The position numbers and the translations under genes were made by a program. DNA of 44,845 bases from Candidatus Magasanikbacteria bacterium RIFCSPLOWO2_12_FULL_43_12 (GTDB taxonomy: Bacteria > Patescibacteriota > Patescibacteriia > Magasanikbacterales > UBA922). Location: positions 25,859 to 70,703 of the forward strand of contig MFQN01000033.1 in NCBI GenBank assembly GCA_001783065.1, read 5' to 3'. Under the pieces are notes generated by a model. The model was not told the origin of the DNA and did no database searches. It saw only the letters and a list, made by a program, of their open reading frames with translations. This document shows positions 1-7,921 of this stretch, one piece after another (position 1 is the stretch's first letter; each line of letters begins with the position of its first letter).

Positions 1-376
1 TGCGCGGATAATATCTTTTCAAATCCGCGTCCGATACCTCCGGCTCAATCGGAACATTCGGCGCGATATCCACGACTTCGCCGTTGTTTAACCAAATAAT
101 ATCTATTGAAAATTCCATATCGCGCATCACAATTCCGTGTTTGCCCATTTTACCAAACACCAAAAGCATTCCATGATTTTCCGTCAAACTTTTTTTATCG
201 CCCAAACCTTTATATAAACGCTCCGGAGTTTTTGCCACCCAGACCGTTATTTTTTGCCCTCTTAACTCAACCTCCGCCTGCGGCAAACGTAATTGCCACA
301 ATTTCAACCCGGCATAGGATAGGATAAATAAAGCAATGAAGAGGAGATGAATTTTTTTGAATTTGCGTTCGGACAT
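1..376 (-). CDS. DUF192 family protein, partial (3' end outside window)
   Basis: Reading the minus strand from an ATG at 376 gives 125 codons open to the window edge, so the C-terminus is missing. The N-terminus has a positively charged start followed by one hydrophobic segment (about residues 9-26, signal anchor or signal peptide). The remainder matches the DUF192 pattern as I know it: a 'TPERLYKGLGDKKSL' stretch, then 'GMLLVFGKMGKHGIVMRDM' and 'IDIIWLNNGEVVDI'. DUF192 proteins are small exported beta-rich proteins of unknown biochemical role. Both DUF192 and the ClpC-like gene upstream of it are on the minus strand, separated by a palindromic repeat block. Confidence 0.85.
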   Translation of the reverse strand, partial: MSERKFKKIHLLFIALFILSYAGLKLWQLRLPQAEVELRGQKITVWVAKTPERLYKGLGDKKSLTENHGMLLVFGKMGKHGIVMRDMEFSIDIIWLNNGEVVDIAPNVPIEPEVSDADLKRYYPR

Positions 377-385
377 AGTCGATTT

Positions 386-485
386 GTGTCCCCTCTCCTC
401 ATTAGGAGAGGGTTGGGTGAGGTCTCGTCGCAATTGGCGAGCGAGACCCCCTCCCGAACCTCCCCCTAGTGAAGGGGGAGGGATT
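386..485. repeat. REP-like cluster of three palindromes
   Basis: Three hairpins follow each other between the DUF192 and ClpC-like genes: CCCTCTCC...GGAGAGGG (about 394-416), GGTCTCG...CGAGACC (about 420-447) and CCTCCCCCT...AGGGGGAGG (about 459-481). They resemble the short palindromes dispersed in many bacterial genomes. They could also slow transcription, but no clear T-run follows on either strand. The adjacent 505-540 stretch is a CTTACA-type microsatellite. Confidence 0.6.
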
Positions 486-529
486 AAAAAACTTAGCCAA
501 CTTATTTACTTACACACTTACAAACTTAC

Positions 530-3289
530 TCACTTCTCTTCCACTCTCATCTCCAAATCCCCGCCAATCACCACCACATCCCTTCGTTTTAATTTATTCG
601 CCAAAATAAGCTCGGCCAGTTTGTTTTCTATATGCTCCTGAATCGCGCGGCGCATGGGGCGGGCGCCGAATTCCGGATCAAATCCGACTTTCACCAATGC
701 ATCCAAAGCCGCGTCATCCACTTTTAAGCCAACTCCGCGTTTTTCCAAATCTTTGCCAACGCGCTTTAGCATCAAGCCGGCGATTTTCTTTATTTCATCG
801 CGCTCCAAAGATTTAAATAATATAATGCCGTCAAAACGATTTAAAAATTCCGGACGATAATATTTTTTTAATTCGCCGCGAATTAACGCTTGCCTGATAT
901 TTTCCAACGGCTCGCCTTTGTTAATTTGCTCCTGCGCGTAAGAAGTGCCGGCGTTGGAAGTCGCAATAATAATCGTATTAGTGAAATCTATGACTTTGCC
1001 AACGCTGTCAGTCAAACGACCGTCATCAAAAACCTGTAAAAATAAATTTAAAACATCCGGCTCGGCTTTTTCCATTTCATCCAACAAAACCAATGAAAAC
1101 GGATGCTGACGCACCGCTTCAGTCAAAAGGCCGGTGCCTTGCTGGGCCGGCTGGCCGATTAAGCGATAAATGCTCCCCTTTTCTTGATATTCACTCATAT
1201 CCACCCGAACCATCCGCTGTTCGCCGCCGAAATAAACTTCGGCAATGGTCTTTGCCAGCTCGGTTTTACCAACACCGGTCGGTCCTAAAAATAAAAAGCT
1301 GGAGATTGGCTTAGTTTGCGTTCTAACTTCAGCCCGCGCGCGGCGCAAAGCGTTGGCAATCAAATTAACCGCCTCATCCTGACCCACGACGCGTTTGTGC
1401 ATTTCTTCTTCCAGACGCAATAATTTAACTGACTCATCTTCGGAAATACTGGCAACCGGAATACCGGTTTTATCAGCGACAATCATTGCCACATCATTGG
1501 CGGTCACCAATTGATTTTCACCTTTTTTGTGCTGAACTACGCCGGCCGCTTCAGTCATTACCGAAATCGCGCTGCCGGGCAAAGTCTGGTCGCGCAAAAA
1601 CTTTTTCGCCATATCAACCGACTGCGCCAGCGCGTCGTAAGAAAAAAATACATTATGTTTGTATTCCACACTGCCGACTTTTGATTCCAAAACTTGAATC
1701 GTTTGATTTTTATCCATCTCCTTCACATCCACCCGAGCCAGGGCCGAACCGATTTCAGAATTCAAAATATGGCGATTATAGCCGTCAATTGTGCTGGTGC
1801 TTAGAGTTAAAAACCGGCTTGAGCCCAAATATTCCGCCAAAGTTTCCGAAACATCCATGCCTTCCCCGCCTTCGCCGCTATTTATACTGACTAAGTCCTG
1901 GATATTTTTTATAAATAAAATAATGTTTTTCGCGCGAGCGATTTCGTTCATTATTCTGATCAATCTTTCCTGCGCGCCTGAAATTGTCGTTCCGGCCAGC
2001 AGAGAGGAAGTTGACAATTGGACCAGACGCTTGTCCCGCAGACGTTTCGGCACGTCTTCTTCCACCATTTTCTGCGCGATGCCTTCAATGATGCTCATTT
2101 TGCCAACTCCGCGCTCGCCCACTAACGCCACGCTTTGCCGTCCACCCTCAACTATGCGGAAAATTTCTTCAATCTCTTTATCTCGAGCCACGCAAGGAGA
2201 CAGATAACCGAATTTAGCGGCCAAAGTCAAATCCTGGCTATAACTGTTCAAATAAGGCGTAGCTATCGCGGTCATTGCCCGATCCATGCCGTATTTACTG
2301 CGCCGCGCCGCGGCCCGGCTGAATTTCTTATACTGCCAGCGCAATCGTTCCCTGATTCTCAACCACTCCACTACATTGTTTAATTTATCTTTATCAATTT
2401 TTAAATCATACAACAATTCTTGAATAGGTTCTGACTGACGCACCGCCGCGACTAACAGTTCGGTAACGTGGACAAACTCCTGTCGATCGCTGAACGCTTT
2501 TTCATAAGCTTGAAATAAAATCTGTTGGACATCGTTGGAAATAATCGGGATTCTCTTTTCAGTGCTTTTTGTAAATAATTTATTTAAAAACGCTTGTAAA
2601 GTCTGCACCGAAACTCCCAACCTAATAAACAAACCGGCAATTTTTGACGAAGCAAGCAAAGCGGAAAAAACGTGAAACACGCCCACTTCGTTGTGCTCAT
2701 ATTTTAATGCCAAACGATACGCTTCTTCCAAAATGGCTTTGGCTTCCTCGGTAAATGAAGTGGAGATATCAACCCGCTTGCGCCGCGGCAGTTTCAATAC
2801 TTGAGTCCAAACCTGCAGAACATCGCCTTTTTCCAATTCAACTTGCTCTTTTTTGTCATGATAATCATGCCATTCCACCGGCTCCGGCTTTCGGTTGGAA
2901 ATAATCAGACGATAAATTAAAAAACTGAAAGAAATAATCGCCAACCAAAATAAAACCGGCAAATTACTGATATAAGTAATCCAAAAACCGCGCGTGAAAA
3001 CCGTTGCGATCAAATTATCGCGATAAACCAGCCAGCCGAACAAAGCTAAAAATCCGATGCCAAAAATCACCGCGCCCAAAACTTCAAAACGATCCAGCCA
3101 ACGCCGCGCTTTTCTAACATTGATATGATACTTGGTCAACGGTTCGCCCCAATACAAAAACCTAGCACGCGCGAATCGACCCATACTCATACCTTTGCAT
3201 TCATGGCATTTTCTCACCCCTTCATAACCACTGCCCCAGCAGGTATTGCAGGGAAGGAGGTTAAGCGGAATTTGTTTCTCAAACAACAT
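530..3289 (-). CDS. Membrane-anchored ClpC-like AAA+ ATPase with zinc ribbon; D1 site degenerate
   Basis: 919 aa from the ATG at 3289, which lies just after the stop of the upstream gene. The longer reading frame to 3442 only overlaps that gene. In order: a CxxC...CxxC zinc ribbon (C14, C17, C28, C31), two membrane segments (about 68-90 and 107-130), a Clp_N-like helical region (about 175-310), AAA+ D1 (about 360-600) and AAA+ D2 (about 630-919). D2 has an intact Walker A (GPTGVGKT, 669-676), Walker B (LVLLDE, 733-738) and an arginine-finger-like NRF. D1 has GERGVGKM with Met in place of Thr/Ser, and its Walker B reads ILFIKN instead of hhhhDE, so D1 probably does not hydrolyse ATP. The likely role is protein remodelling or unfolding at the membrane; no ClpP is seen here. 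Confidence 0.85.
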   Translation of the reverse strand: MLFEKQIPLNLLPCNTCWGSGYEGVRKCHECKGMSMGRFARARFLYWGEPLTKYHINVRKARRWLDRFEVLGAVIFGIGFLALFGWLVYRDNLIATVFTRGFWITYISNLPVLFWLAIISFSFLIYRLIISNRKPEPVEWHDYHDKKEQVELEKGDVLQVWTQVLKLPRRKRVDISTSFTEEAKAILEEAYRLALKYEHNEVGVFHVFSALLASSKIAGLFIRLGVSVQTLQAFLNKLFTKSTEKRIPIISNDVQQILFQAYEKAFSDRQEFVHVTELLVAAVRQSEPIQELLYDLKIDKDKLNNVVEWLRIRERLRWQYKKFSRAAARRSKYGMDRAMTAIATPYLNSYSQDLTLAAKFGYLSPCVARDKEIEEIFRIVEGGRQSVALVGERGVGKMSIIEGIAQKMVEEDVPKRLRDKRLVQLSTSSLLAGTTISGAQERLIRIMNEIARAKNIILFIKNIQDLVSINSGEGGEGMDVSETLAEYLGSSRFLTLSTSTIDGYNRHILNSEIGSALARVDVKEMDKNQTIQVLESKVGSVEYKHNVFFSYDALAQSVDMAKKFLRDQTLPGSAISVMTEAAGVVQHKKGENQLVTANDVAMIVADKTGIPVASISEDESVKLLRLEEEMHKRVVGQDEAVNLIANALRRARAEVRTQTKPISSFLFLGPTGVGKTELAKTIAEVYFGGEQRMVRVDMSEYQEKGSIYRLIGQPAQQGTGLLTEAVRQHPFSLVLLDEMEKAEPDVLNLFLQVFDDGRLTDSVGKVIDFTNTIIIATSNAGTSYAQEQINKGEPLENIRQALIRGELKKYYRPEFLNRFDGIILFKSLERDEIKKIAGLMLKRVGKDLEKRGVGLKVDDAALDALVKVGFDPEFGARPMRRAIQEHIENKLAELILANKLKRRDVVVIGGDLEMRVEEK

Positions 3290-3291
3290 AA

Positions 3292-3648
3292 CTAAACTGT
3301 CATCATATAAATCACAAAAATTGGGAACACCAGCCAAAGCGCGAAAATCACGGCAACAACCACCAGCCAGACTGCCATCGCAATCGCGCGAACGATAACA
3401 TTCATAATCCGCATAAACACACTCATCAATCTGCCCTGCCAATCAGTCTGGCCAAACATCGGCACAAAAATATTTCTCAACCACAAACCGGGCGCTAAAG
3501 TCAAATTCGCGTCTTGAATCAAATGATAACAAAAAATCAGCGCTTTTTTCGCGCCGCCGGTGTACCACCACAACGGAAAATAAATCAGGTCAAGAAGAAG
3601 CTCCAACAACATTCGTTGAAAGACTAATATCCACATAGAACGAGTCAA
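3292..3648 (-). CDS. Small membrane protein, partner of the ClpC-like ATPase
   Basis: 118 aa, largely hydrophobic, with a possible membrane segment near residues 9-30 and a strong pair between about 85 and 117. I do not recognise the family. It ends 3 nt before the start of the ClpC-like gene, so the two are almost certainly co-transcribed and translationally coupled, which suggests a shared membrane complex. The start could also be at Met5 or Met13; the first ATG is used here. No catalytic motif is visible. Confidence 0.65.
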   Translation of the reverse strand: MTRSMWILVFQRMLLELLLDLIYFPLWWYTGGAKKALIFCYHLIQDANLTLAPGLWLRNIFVPMFGQTDWQGRLMSVFMRIMNVIVRAIAMAVWLVVVAVIFALWLVFPIFVIYMMTV

Positions 3649-3724
3649 AAGTCTATAAAGTCAAAAGTCTATAAAGTACTTTACGGACTTTATGACTTTC
3701 GAACTTAATTATATTATACCACAA
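3649..3724. repeat. Direct and inverted 'AAAGTCTATAAAGT' repeats
   Basis: The unit GTCTATAAAGTCAAAA occurs twice in tandem, and an inverted partner follows (ACTTTACGGACTTTATGACTTT). This is an AT-rich low-complexity hairpin just upstream of the 118-aa membrane protein gene. No gene is seen. Confidence 0.5.
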
Positions 3725-3748
3725 AATAAAAAACTCCCATAGCGGGAG
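3725..3748 (-). terminator. Rho-independent terminator downstream of ftsL
   Basis: On the minus strand the stem CTCCC (3748-3744) / GGGAG (3738-3734), with a 5-nt loop, is followed by TTTTTTATTTT. It ends the mraZ-rsmH-ftsL transcript. Between it and ftsL lies a TAAATATT/GGATATT microsatellite (3754-3811). Confidence 0.7.
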
Positions 3749-3808
3749 CGGATTAAATATTAAATATTGGATATTAAATATTAAATATTAAATATTGGAT
3801 ATTGGATA

Positions 3809-4102
3809 TTAACGGCGAGCGACGGACGAGCCAGTCAAAGTAACATATTTGACATTATCAGTAGCGACCAAATTCAAATTTGACAACCTGCTTTGGATAC
3901 TCCGCATTGACCGATGGGTGGCAATTTCAAATTCTAGTTTCTGATTTTGCTGCTTCAGCGCTTGAATCCGCCTCTCAATGTCATTCATTGTATAACCTTT
4001 GGTAGAAATAGCGTTAGTCTGCGCCACATACATTACGCCAAAGACAACAACGAACGCGCCAAATATGAAACGGCAAGAAGCGCTTAAAAACCATTTTTTC
4101 AT
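3809..4102 (-). CDS. ftsL: FtsL/DivIC-like septum formation protein
   Basis: 97 aa from the ATG at 4102 (sequence begins MKKWFL), preceded by a weak AAGAG. A longer frame to 4156 has no better start. It has a short cytoplasmic N-terminus, one membrane segment (about residues 10-28) and then a coiled coil rich in Gln/Leu/Glu ('IERRIQALKQQNQKLEFEI'). This is the FtsL/DivIC layout: a bitopic divisome protein that scaffolds FtsQ/FtsB and activates septal wall synthesis. Position downstream of mraZ and rsmH supports ftsL. A 98-bp palindromic element separates it from rsmH, and no ftsI follows. Confidence 0.75.
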   Translation of the reverse strand: MKKWFLSASCRFIFGAFVVVFGVMYVAQTNAISTKGYTMNDIERRIQALKQQNQKLEFEIATHRSMRSIQSRLSNLNLVATDNVKYVTLTGSSVARR

Positions 4103-4236
4103 TAATTCTCTTTTTTGTCTCAATGTTGGCTGTTGACAAAGGTATTCGGCGACCATAGTTTGAAAGTTTATAACGTTAAATATATAAGAGACTTAGATGC
4201 TATTTATAGTTTATCACTTGCGAATCGGCATTCTTC

Positions 4237-4334
4237 TGTCATTGCGAGCCTTCGCAGGCGAAGCAATCCACGTCGTTGTTATACTCTCACGCCATTGCTG
4301 GATTGCTTCGTCGCGCGAGCTCCTCGCAATGACA
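4237..4334. mobile_element. MITE-like palindromic element, copy 1
   Basis: Termini TGTCATTGCGAG (4237-4248) and CTCGCAATGACA (4323-4334) are perfect inverted repeats. Internal inverted motifs are GAAGCAATCC and GGATTGCTTC. It has no coding capacity of its own and sits between ftsL and rsmH. A second, inverted copy lies at 15932-16052. Confidence 0.75.
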
Positions 4335-4361
4335 GACATACCCTCAATCACCTATCACCTA

Positions 4362-5288
4362 TCACCTTTTCTCCACCACCCTCAACTTCGCTGACCTCGC
4401 CCGTGAATTAGCTTTATACTCTTCGGATGAACAGACAATCGGCTTTTTGCTGATAATTTTAATTGTTTTACCCTCTTGATCCTTAAAAAAATGCTTCACT
4501 ATTCTATCTTCTAACGAGTGAAATGTGATAACTGACAGTCTCCCGCCGGACGCTAATATTTCAATCGCTTGCGGCAAAACTTTTTCCAACACACCCAACT
4601 CATCATTCACTGCCATCCGCAAGGCCTGAAACACTTTCGTCGCCGGATGCAACCCGCCTACCCATGGAATTTCTTTTTTGCTTTTCAATTTGTTTCTATA
4701 AACAGTCAAAATTATTTCCACCAAATCACCCACCCTTTCAATTCTTTTCTCTTTTCTATTTTCAACCATCGCTTTCGCAATCTCTTTGCTTAATTTTTCT
4801 TCTCCATACTCACGAAATATTTTCTCAAGCTCTTCCACACTCAATTCATTCACCAAATCACTCGCTGTTGGATTTTGAAAATTGAAAATTGAAAATTGAA
4901 AATTACCGTATCTCATATCCAACCCCTCATCTTCTTTCAAAAAACTGAATCCCCTCCCCCGCTCTTCAAACTGCGGACTTGACCAACCGAGATCTAACAA
5001 AATTCCATTTACCGGATTAAAATTATTTTCATCAACAATCTTTTTTAAATTTGTAAAATTATCTCTGACAAAAATCACTTGCTTGTTGAAACTATATAGA
5101 TATTGTTTAGCTCGTAAAATTGCTTCCGCGTCAGCGTCAATTCCCAGCAACTTTCCATCCGAACCAATTTTTTCTAAAATCTTTTCCGCGTGGCCCGCGT
5201 CGCCAAGAGTGCAATCAACAACGCTCATTCCCGGCTTAAGCTGTAGAAAATCAACTGTTTCGTTCAGTAAGACTGGAACATGGCGCAT
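4362..5288 (-). CDS. rsmH: 16S rRNA m4C1402 methyltransferase RsmH
   Basis: 308 aa, usual family length. RsmH transfers methyl from SAM to N4 of C1402 in 16S rRNA. The N-terminal 'RHVPVLLNETV' is the family signature, and the SAM-binding motif I region reads 'VVDCTLGDAGH' (usual form DGTLGxGGH). 'ILLDLGWSSPQ', 'RGFSF', 'LDMRY' and the C-terminal 'VITFHSLEDRIVK' are all present. Between LDMRY and PTASD, where the family is variable, about ten residues (NFQFSIFNFQ) are encoded by an in-frame AT-rich microsatellite at 4876-4904. It follows mraZ in the same transcript. Confidence 0.95.
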   Translation of the reverse strand: MRHVPVLLNETVDFLQLKPGMSVVDCTLGDAGHAEKILEKIGSDGKLLGIDADAEAILRAKQYLYSFNKQVIFVRDNFTNLKKIVDENNFNPVNGILLDLGWSSPQFEERGRGFSFLKEDEGLDMRYGNFQFSIFNFQNPTASDLVNELSVEELEKIFREYGEEKLSKEIAKAMVENRKEKRIERVGDLVEIILTVYRNKLKSKKEIPWVGGLHPATKVFQALRMAVNDELGVLEKVLPQAIEILASGGRLSVITFHSLEDRIVKHFFKDQEGKTIKIISKKPIVCSSEEYKANSRARSAKLRVVEKR

Positions 5289-5411
5289 AAATTCAATTTC
5301 TAATTTTTAATTTTCAATTTTTAAACAATTTCCAATTATTTAATTCCTAATTTTTAATTGAAAATTGAGACATTAAAACTTGTTTGAAAATTAAAAATTA
5401 GAAATTGAAAA
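5289..5411. repeat. AT-rich microsatellite between mraZ and rsmH
   Basis: Degenerate repeats of AATTTTCAATTT / AAATTGAAAATT in both orientations fill the mraZ-rsmH spacer and can fold on themselves. The same word (AATTTTCAATTTTCAA) appears inside rsmH at 4876-4904. No gene or promoter is evident. Confidence 0.6.
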
Positions 5412-5843
5412 TTACACACCCAACTCACTCATCTGTTCCGCAATTTTTGTACTCTCGGCTTCTGTTTTTGCTTTGTATTCATTCCATTTCGCGCTATCCC
5501 AAATTTCCAATCGGCTGTATAAACCCGCCACGATCACTTCTTTGCTTAACCCGGCGAATTGACGCAAATATTCCGGCAAAACAATCCTGCCCTGGCCGTC
5601 AATTTCCACTTCCATCGCGCCGGCAAGCATTGAGCGAGAAAAAGCTCGGCTATTGGCTTGCGCGAAAGGCAAACTGGCTAATTTTTCAGCTAATTTGTCC
5701 CATTCCTTTTTTGTGTATAAAAATAAACAAGAATCCAAACCCTTGGTAACCACAGCGCCTTTATGCAAATCCGACCGAAATTTTTTCGGTATGGCAATAC
5801 GGCCCTTGTCATCTAAATTGTGCGAATATTCTCCGATAAACAT
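5412..5843 (-). CDS. mraZ: Transcriptional regulator MraZ
   Basis: 143 aa, family length. Two SpoVT/AbrB-type repeats are seen: 'YSHNLDDKGRIAIPKKFR' near the N-terminus and 'VEIDGQGRIVLPEYLRQFA' in the second half, each with the DxxGRI-P core. MraZ is a DNA-binding ring-forming regulator of the division and cell-wall cluster and usually represses its own promoter. The upstream region contains three TGGGG-like repeats at 10-bp period downstream of a -10 box, which fits autoregulation. It is followed by rsmH. Confidence 0.95.
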   Translation of the reverse strand: MFIGEYSHNLDDKGRIAIPKKFRSDLHKGAVVTKGLDSCLFLYTKKEWDKLAEKLASLPFAQANSRAFSRSMLAGAMEVEIDGQGRIVLPEYLRQFAGLSKEVIVAGLYSRLEIWDSAKWNEYKAKTEAESTKIAEQMSELGV

Positions 5844-5856
5844 AGGAACACGAATC

Positions 5857-5999
5857 TTTGCACGAATCTACACTAATTTAATTAGTTTGCCAACGAATCG
5901 TTAGTTAATACGCAGACAAGCATGGCGCGAATTAATTGACGATTCGCCGATAAAATAAACCATCGGGAGTAAAAAGAAATTAGTGTAGATTCGTGCAAA
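5857..5999. mobile_element. Long inverted-repeat element in the mraZ leader
   Basis: A 23-bp perfect inverted repeat (5857-5879 against 5977-5999, core CACGAATCTACACTAATT) encloses about 97 bp. An inner inverted pair is CGAATCGT (5894-5901) / ACGATTCG (5939-5946). It lies between the mraZ promoter/operator and the mraZ start, so it would be transcribed in the 5' leader as a long hairpin. No ORF is convincing. Confidence 0.65.
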
Positions 6000-6009
6000 A
6001 ATTAGTGTT

Positions 6010-6062
6010 CCCCACCTTTCCCCACTTAACTCCATTATATACCACTTTAAAACACTACGCAA
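6010..6062 (-). promoter_or_regulatory. mraZ promoter with MraZ-type operator
   Basis: On the minus strand: -35 TTGCGT (6062-6057), 17-bp spacer, -10 TATAAT (6039-6034), then TGGAG (6034-6030), TGGGG (6024-6020) and TGGGG (6014-6010) in exact 10-bp phase. MraZ is known to bind tandem TGGGN-type repeats upstream of its own gene, so these three repeats at the transcription start are the expected operator. Confidence 0.8.
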
Positions 6063-6104
6063 CACTTTTGAACCATAAGTTATCCACACCCCGCCCTTCC
6101 CTAA

Positions 6105-6137
6105 AATAAAAAAACAATCCCTATTTGGGATTGTTTT
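6105..6137 (-). terminator. Terminator downstream of the beta-CASP hydrolase
   Basis: An 11-bp stem AAAACAATCCC (6111-6121) / GGGATTGTTTT (6127-6137) with a 5-nt loop is followed on the minus strand by TTTTTTTATTTT. It ends the gene at 6169. It may also act weakly on the plus strand. A TATCTCC microsatellite lies at 6139-6163. Confidence 0.75.
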
Positions 6138-6168
6138 AAATATCTCCTATCTCTTATCTCCCATTAAT

Positions 6169-7518
6169 TCATACTTCGACCTCTTCCCCATACTCAGGCA
6201 ACAACGCCTCAATGCCGAAATTATCTTTCAACCGATGCGCCAACTCGGTCGCGGCGTGGGGCTCGCCGTGAACGCAGAAAACTTTTTTCGGTCTGCCTTC
6301 TCCGGCCCACCTTAATAATTTTTTCTGATCGCCATGCGCTGACAAAGCGCCGATGGCTTCAATTTTGCATTTTACATAAACTGTCTCGCCAAATATTTTT
6401 ACTTTACTCGCGCCCTCATAAAGCCGGCGGCCGAGTGTGCCTTCCGCTTGATAACCGACAATTAACAGTGTTGACGCCGGGTCGGATAAATAACGAAAAG
6501 CGTGATGCACAATCCGACCCCCATTCATCATTCCGGAACCGGCGATAATCAATTTTGCTCCGCGAATTTTATTTATTTTTTTTGATTCTTCTCTTGTGCG
6601 GGTCGCGACTAAATTTGGAAATTGCAAAAAATCATCGCCAACCAGATGCAGACGCGTTGCTTCTTCATCATAATACTCCGGAAACTTTCCATAGACTTTC
6701 GTCGCGTCAATCGCCAATGGACTGTCTAAATAAATCGGAATGTTAGGCAAACTTTTATCATGCTCGCTTAACAAATTTAATTCATATAAAAGTTCTTGCG
6801 TGCGCTCCAAAGAAAAAGCCGGTATCATAATTGTCCCGCCTCGCTCCGCGCCGTGTTTAACAGCCTGTAAAATAACATTTCGCCGAGTGTCAATATCTTC
6901 ATGAATCCGGTCGCCGTAAGTTGATTCGCACAAAAGCAAATCCGCGTCCGCGCTCAATTTTTCCGTGTCCCGCAAAATCGGCACATTCTCATTGCCAATA
7001 TCTCCGGAAAAAACTATCAGCTTGTTATCCGCCTCAACTTCAATAAACGCTGAACCAAAAATATGCCCCGCGTCTTTCCACACAGCTGACACGCCAAACG
7101 CGACTTCAGTTGTCTCTCCGTATTTCACGCCTTGACACAATGCCACAGCGTTAGCAATGTCGCTGGAATCAAACAAGATCGGCGTGCCGTACTTCTCGTT
7201 ATTTTCCACCATGATGCCATACGCGTCGTCCCAAATCAGCCGCGCGAAATCAGCCGTAGCTTCGGTCAAATAAATTTTACCGGCGAATCCCTCTTTAACT
7301 AACTTTGGAATCCGCCCGACATGATCCAAATGCGCGTGCGTAACCAGCAAAGCGTTAATTTCTTTTGGAGTAAACGGAAACGCGTCATGATTTTTCCCCT
7401 CGTTAAAATTAGATCCCTGAAACATGCCGCAATCCACCAAGATTTTAGCTTTTTTTGTTTGCAGAAAATAACAAGATCCTGTCACCTCCCGCGCCGCCCC
7501 GCAAAATTTTAATTTCAT
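6169..7518 (-). CDS. MBL-fold beta-CASP ribonuclease/exonuclease family protein
   Basis: 449 aa. The N-terminal metallo-beta-lactamase domain carries HxHxDH (THAHLDH, H61-H66) plus later metal ligands ('DAGHIFGSAF', 'FSGDIGN'). A beta-CASP domain follows, and the C-terminal RNA-specificity (RMMBL) region shows 'IGALSAHGDQKKLLRWA' and 'VCVHGEP'-like ligand positions (FCVHGEPHA). Members are zinc-dependent RNA-processing nucleases (CPSF/KEGG K07576-like family). It is a single-gene transcript between two terminator/promoter regions. The promoter has an extended -10 TGCTATAAT at 7576-7584 (minus). Confidence 0.88.
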   Translation of the reverse strand: MKLKFCGAAREVTGSCYFLQTKKAKILVDCGMFQGSNFNEGKNHDAFPFTPKEINALLVTHAHLDHVGRIPKLVKEGFAGKIYLTEATADFARLIWDDAYGIMVENNEKYGTPILFDSSDIANAVALCQGVKYGETTEVAFGVSAVWKDAGHIFGSAFIEVEADNKLIVFSGDIGNENVPILRDTEKLSADADLLLCESTYGDRIHEDIDTRRNVILQAVKHGAERGGTIMIPAFSLERTQELLYELNLLSEHDKSLPNIPIYLDSPLAIDATKVYGKFPEYYDEEATRLHLVGDDFLQFPNLVATRTREESKKINKIRGAKLIIAGSGMMNGGRIVHHAFRYLSDPASTLLIVGYQAEGTLGRRLYEGASKVKIFGETVYVKCKIEAIGALSAHGDQKKLLRWAGEGRPKKVFCVHGEPHAATELAHRLKDNFGIEALLPEYGEEVEV

Positions 7519-7662
7519 AGACGTTTAATTTAGTGTGGATTCATAGCTTGACTCTGATTACACATTTCTGATAAGATTATAGCATAAATAAGACAAAAAA
7601 ATAAGTAGTTGGTATATAGGTTGTTCAGCAACATCGCTCGCCTTTTAAATACTAAAATTATT

Positions 7663-7908
7663 ATGTCAAAAAAAATTTTAATCGCCCTTGTTATAATTAT
7701 GTTGCTAATCCTCGGCTGGGCACCATGGCTTAGTAACGACGATGTTAGGGTAATCGTCAGAACATACTCTAACTTTCAAGAGCAACATAGTGCTGAAAGA
7801 GAACAAGAAAACCCAGAAATCGTCGTTACTCGACTACCATTTTGCAGATTGGCAGCCACCTACGAAGGCGCATGGTCTGTTTGTTTTTGGCAGACACCGA
7901 AAAAGTAA
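7663..7908 (+). CDS. Small membrane or exported protein of unknown function
   Basis: 81 aa from the ATG at 7663 (MSKKIL); an in-frame upstream start at 7609 is less likely because it precedes the lysine-rich signal. Residues 5-22 form a hydrophobic signal/anchor segment, followed by a polar domain with two cysteines. I do not recognise the family. It is the first gene of the plus-strand accessory island, and its stop codon immediately precedes non-coding block A, just as the Nudix gene precedes block B. Confidence 0.55.
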   Translation: MSKKILIALVIIMLLILGWAPWLSNDDVRVIVRTYSNFQEQHSAEREQENPEIVVTRLPFCRLAATYEGAWSVCFWQTPKK

Positions 7909-7921
7909 CGGCGAGCAATAC

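Noticed and set aside
3289-3442. 51-residue Cys-rich N-terminal extension of the ClpC-like protein
   Set aside because: It overlaps the membrane-protein gene in another frame; the ATG at 3289 fits the gene junction.
3754-3811. Possible CRISPR-like array of short repeats
   Set aside because: These are simple AT microsatellites of 7-17 bp without spacers of constant length; no cas genes are present.
4115-4411. Plus-strand ORFs of 65-98 aa between ftsL and rsmH
   Set aside because: They are read through the MITE-like palindrome and the ends of two minus-strand genes.
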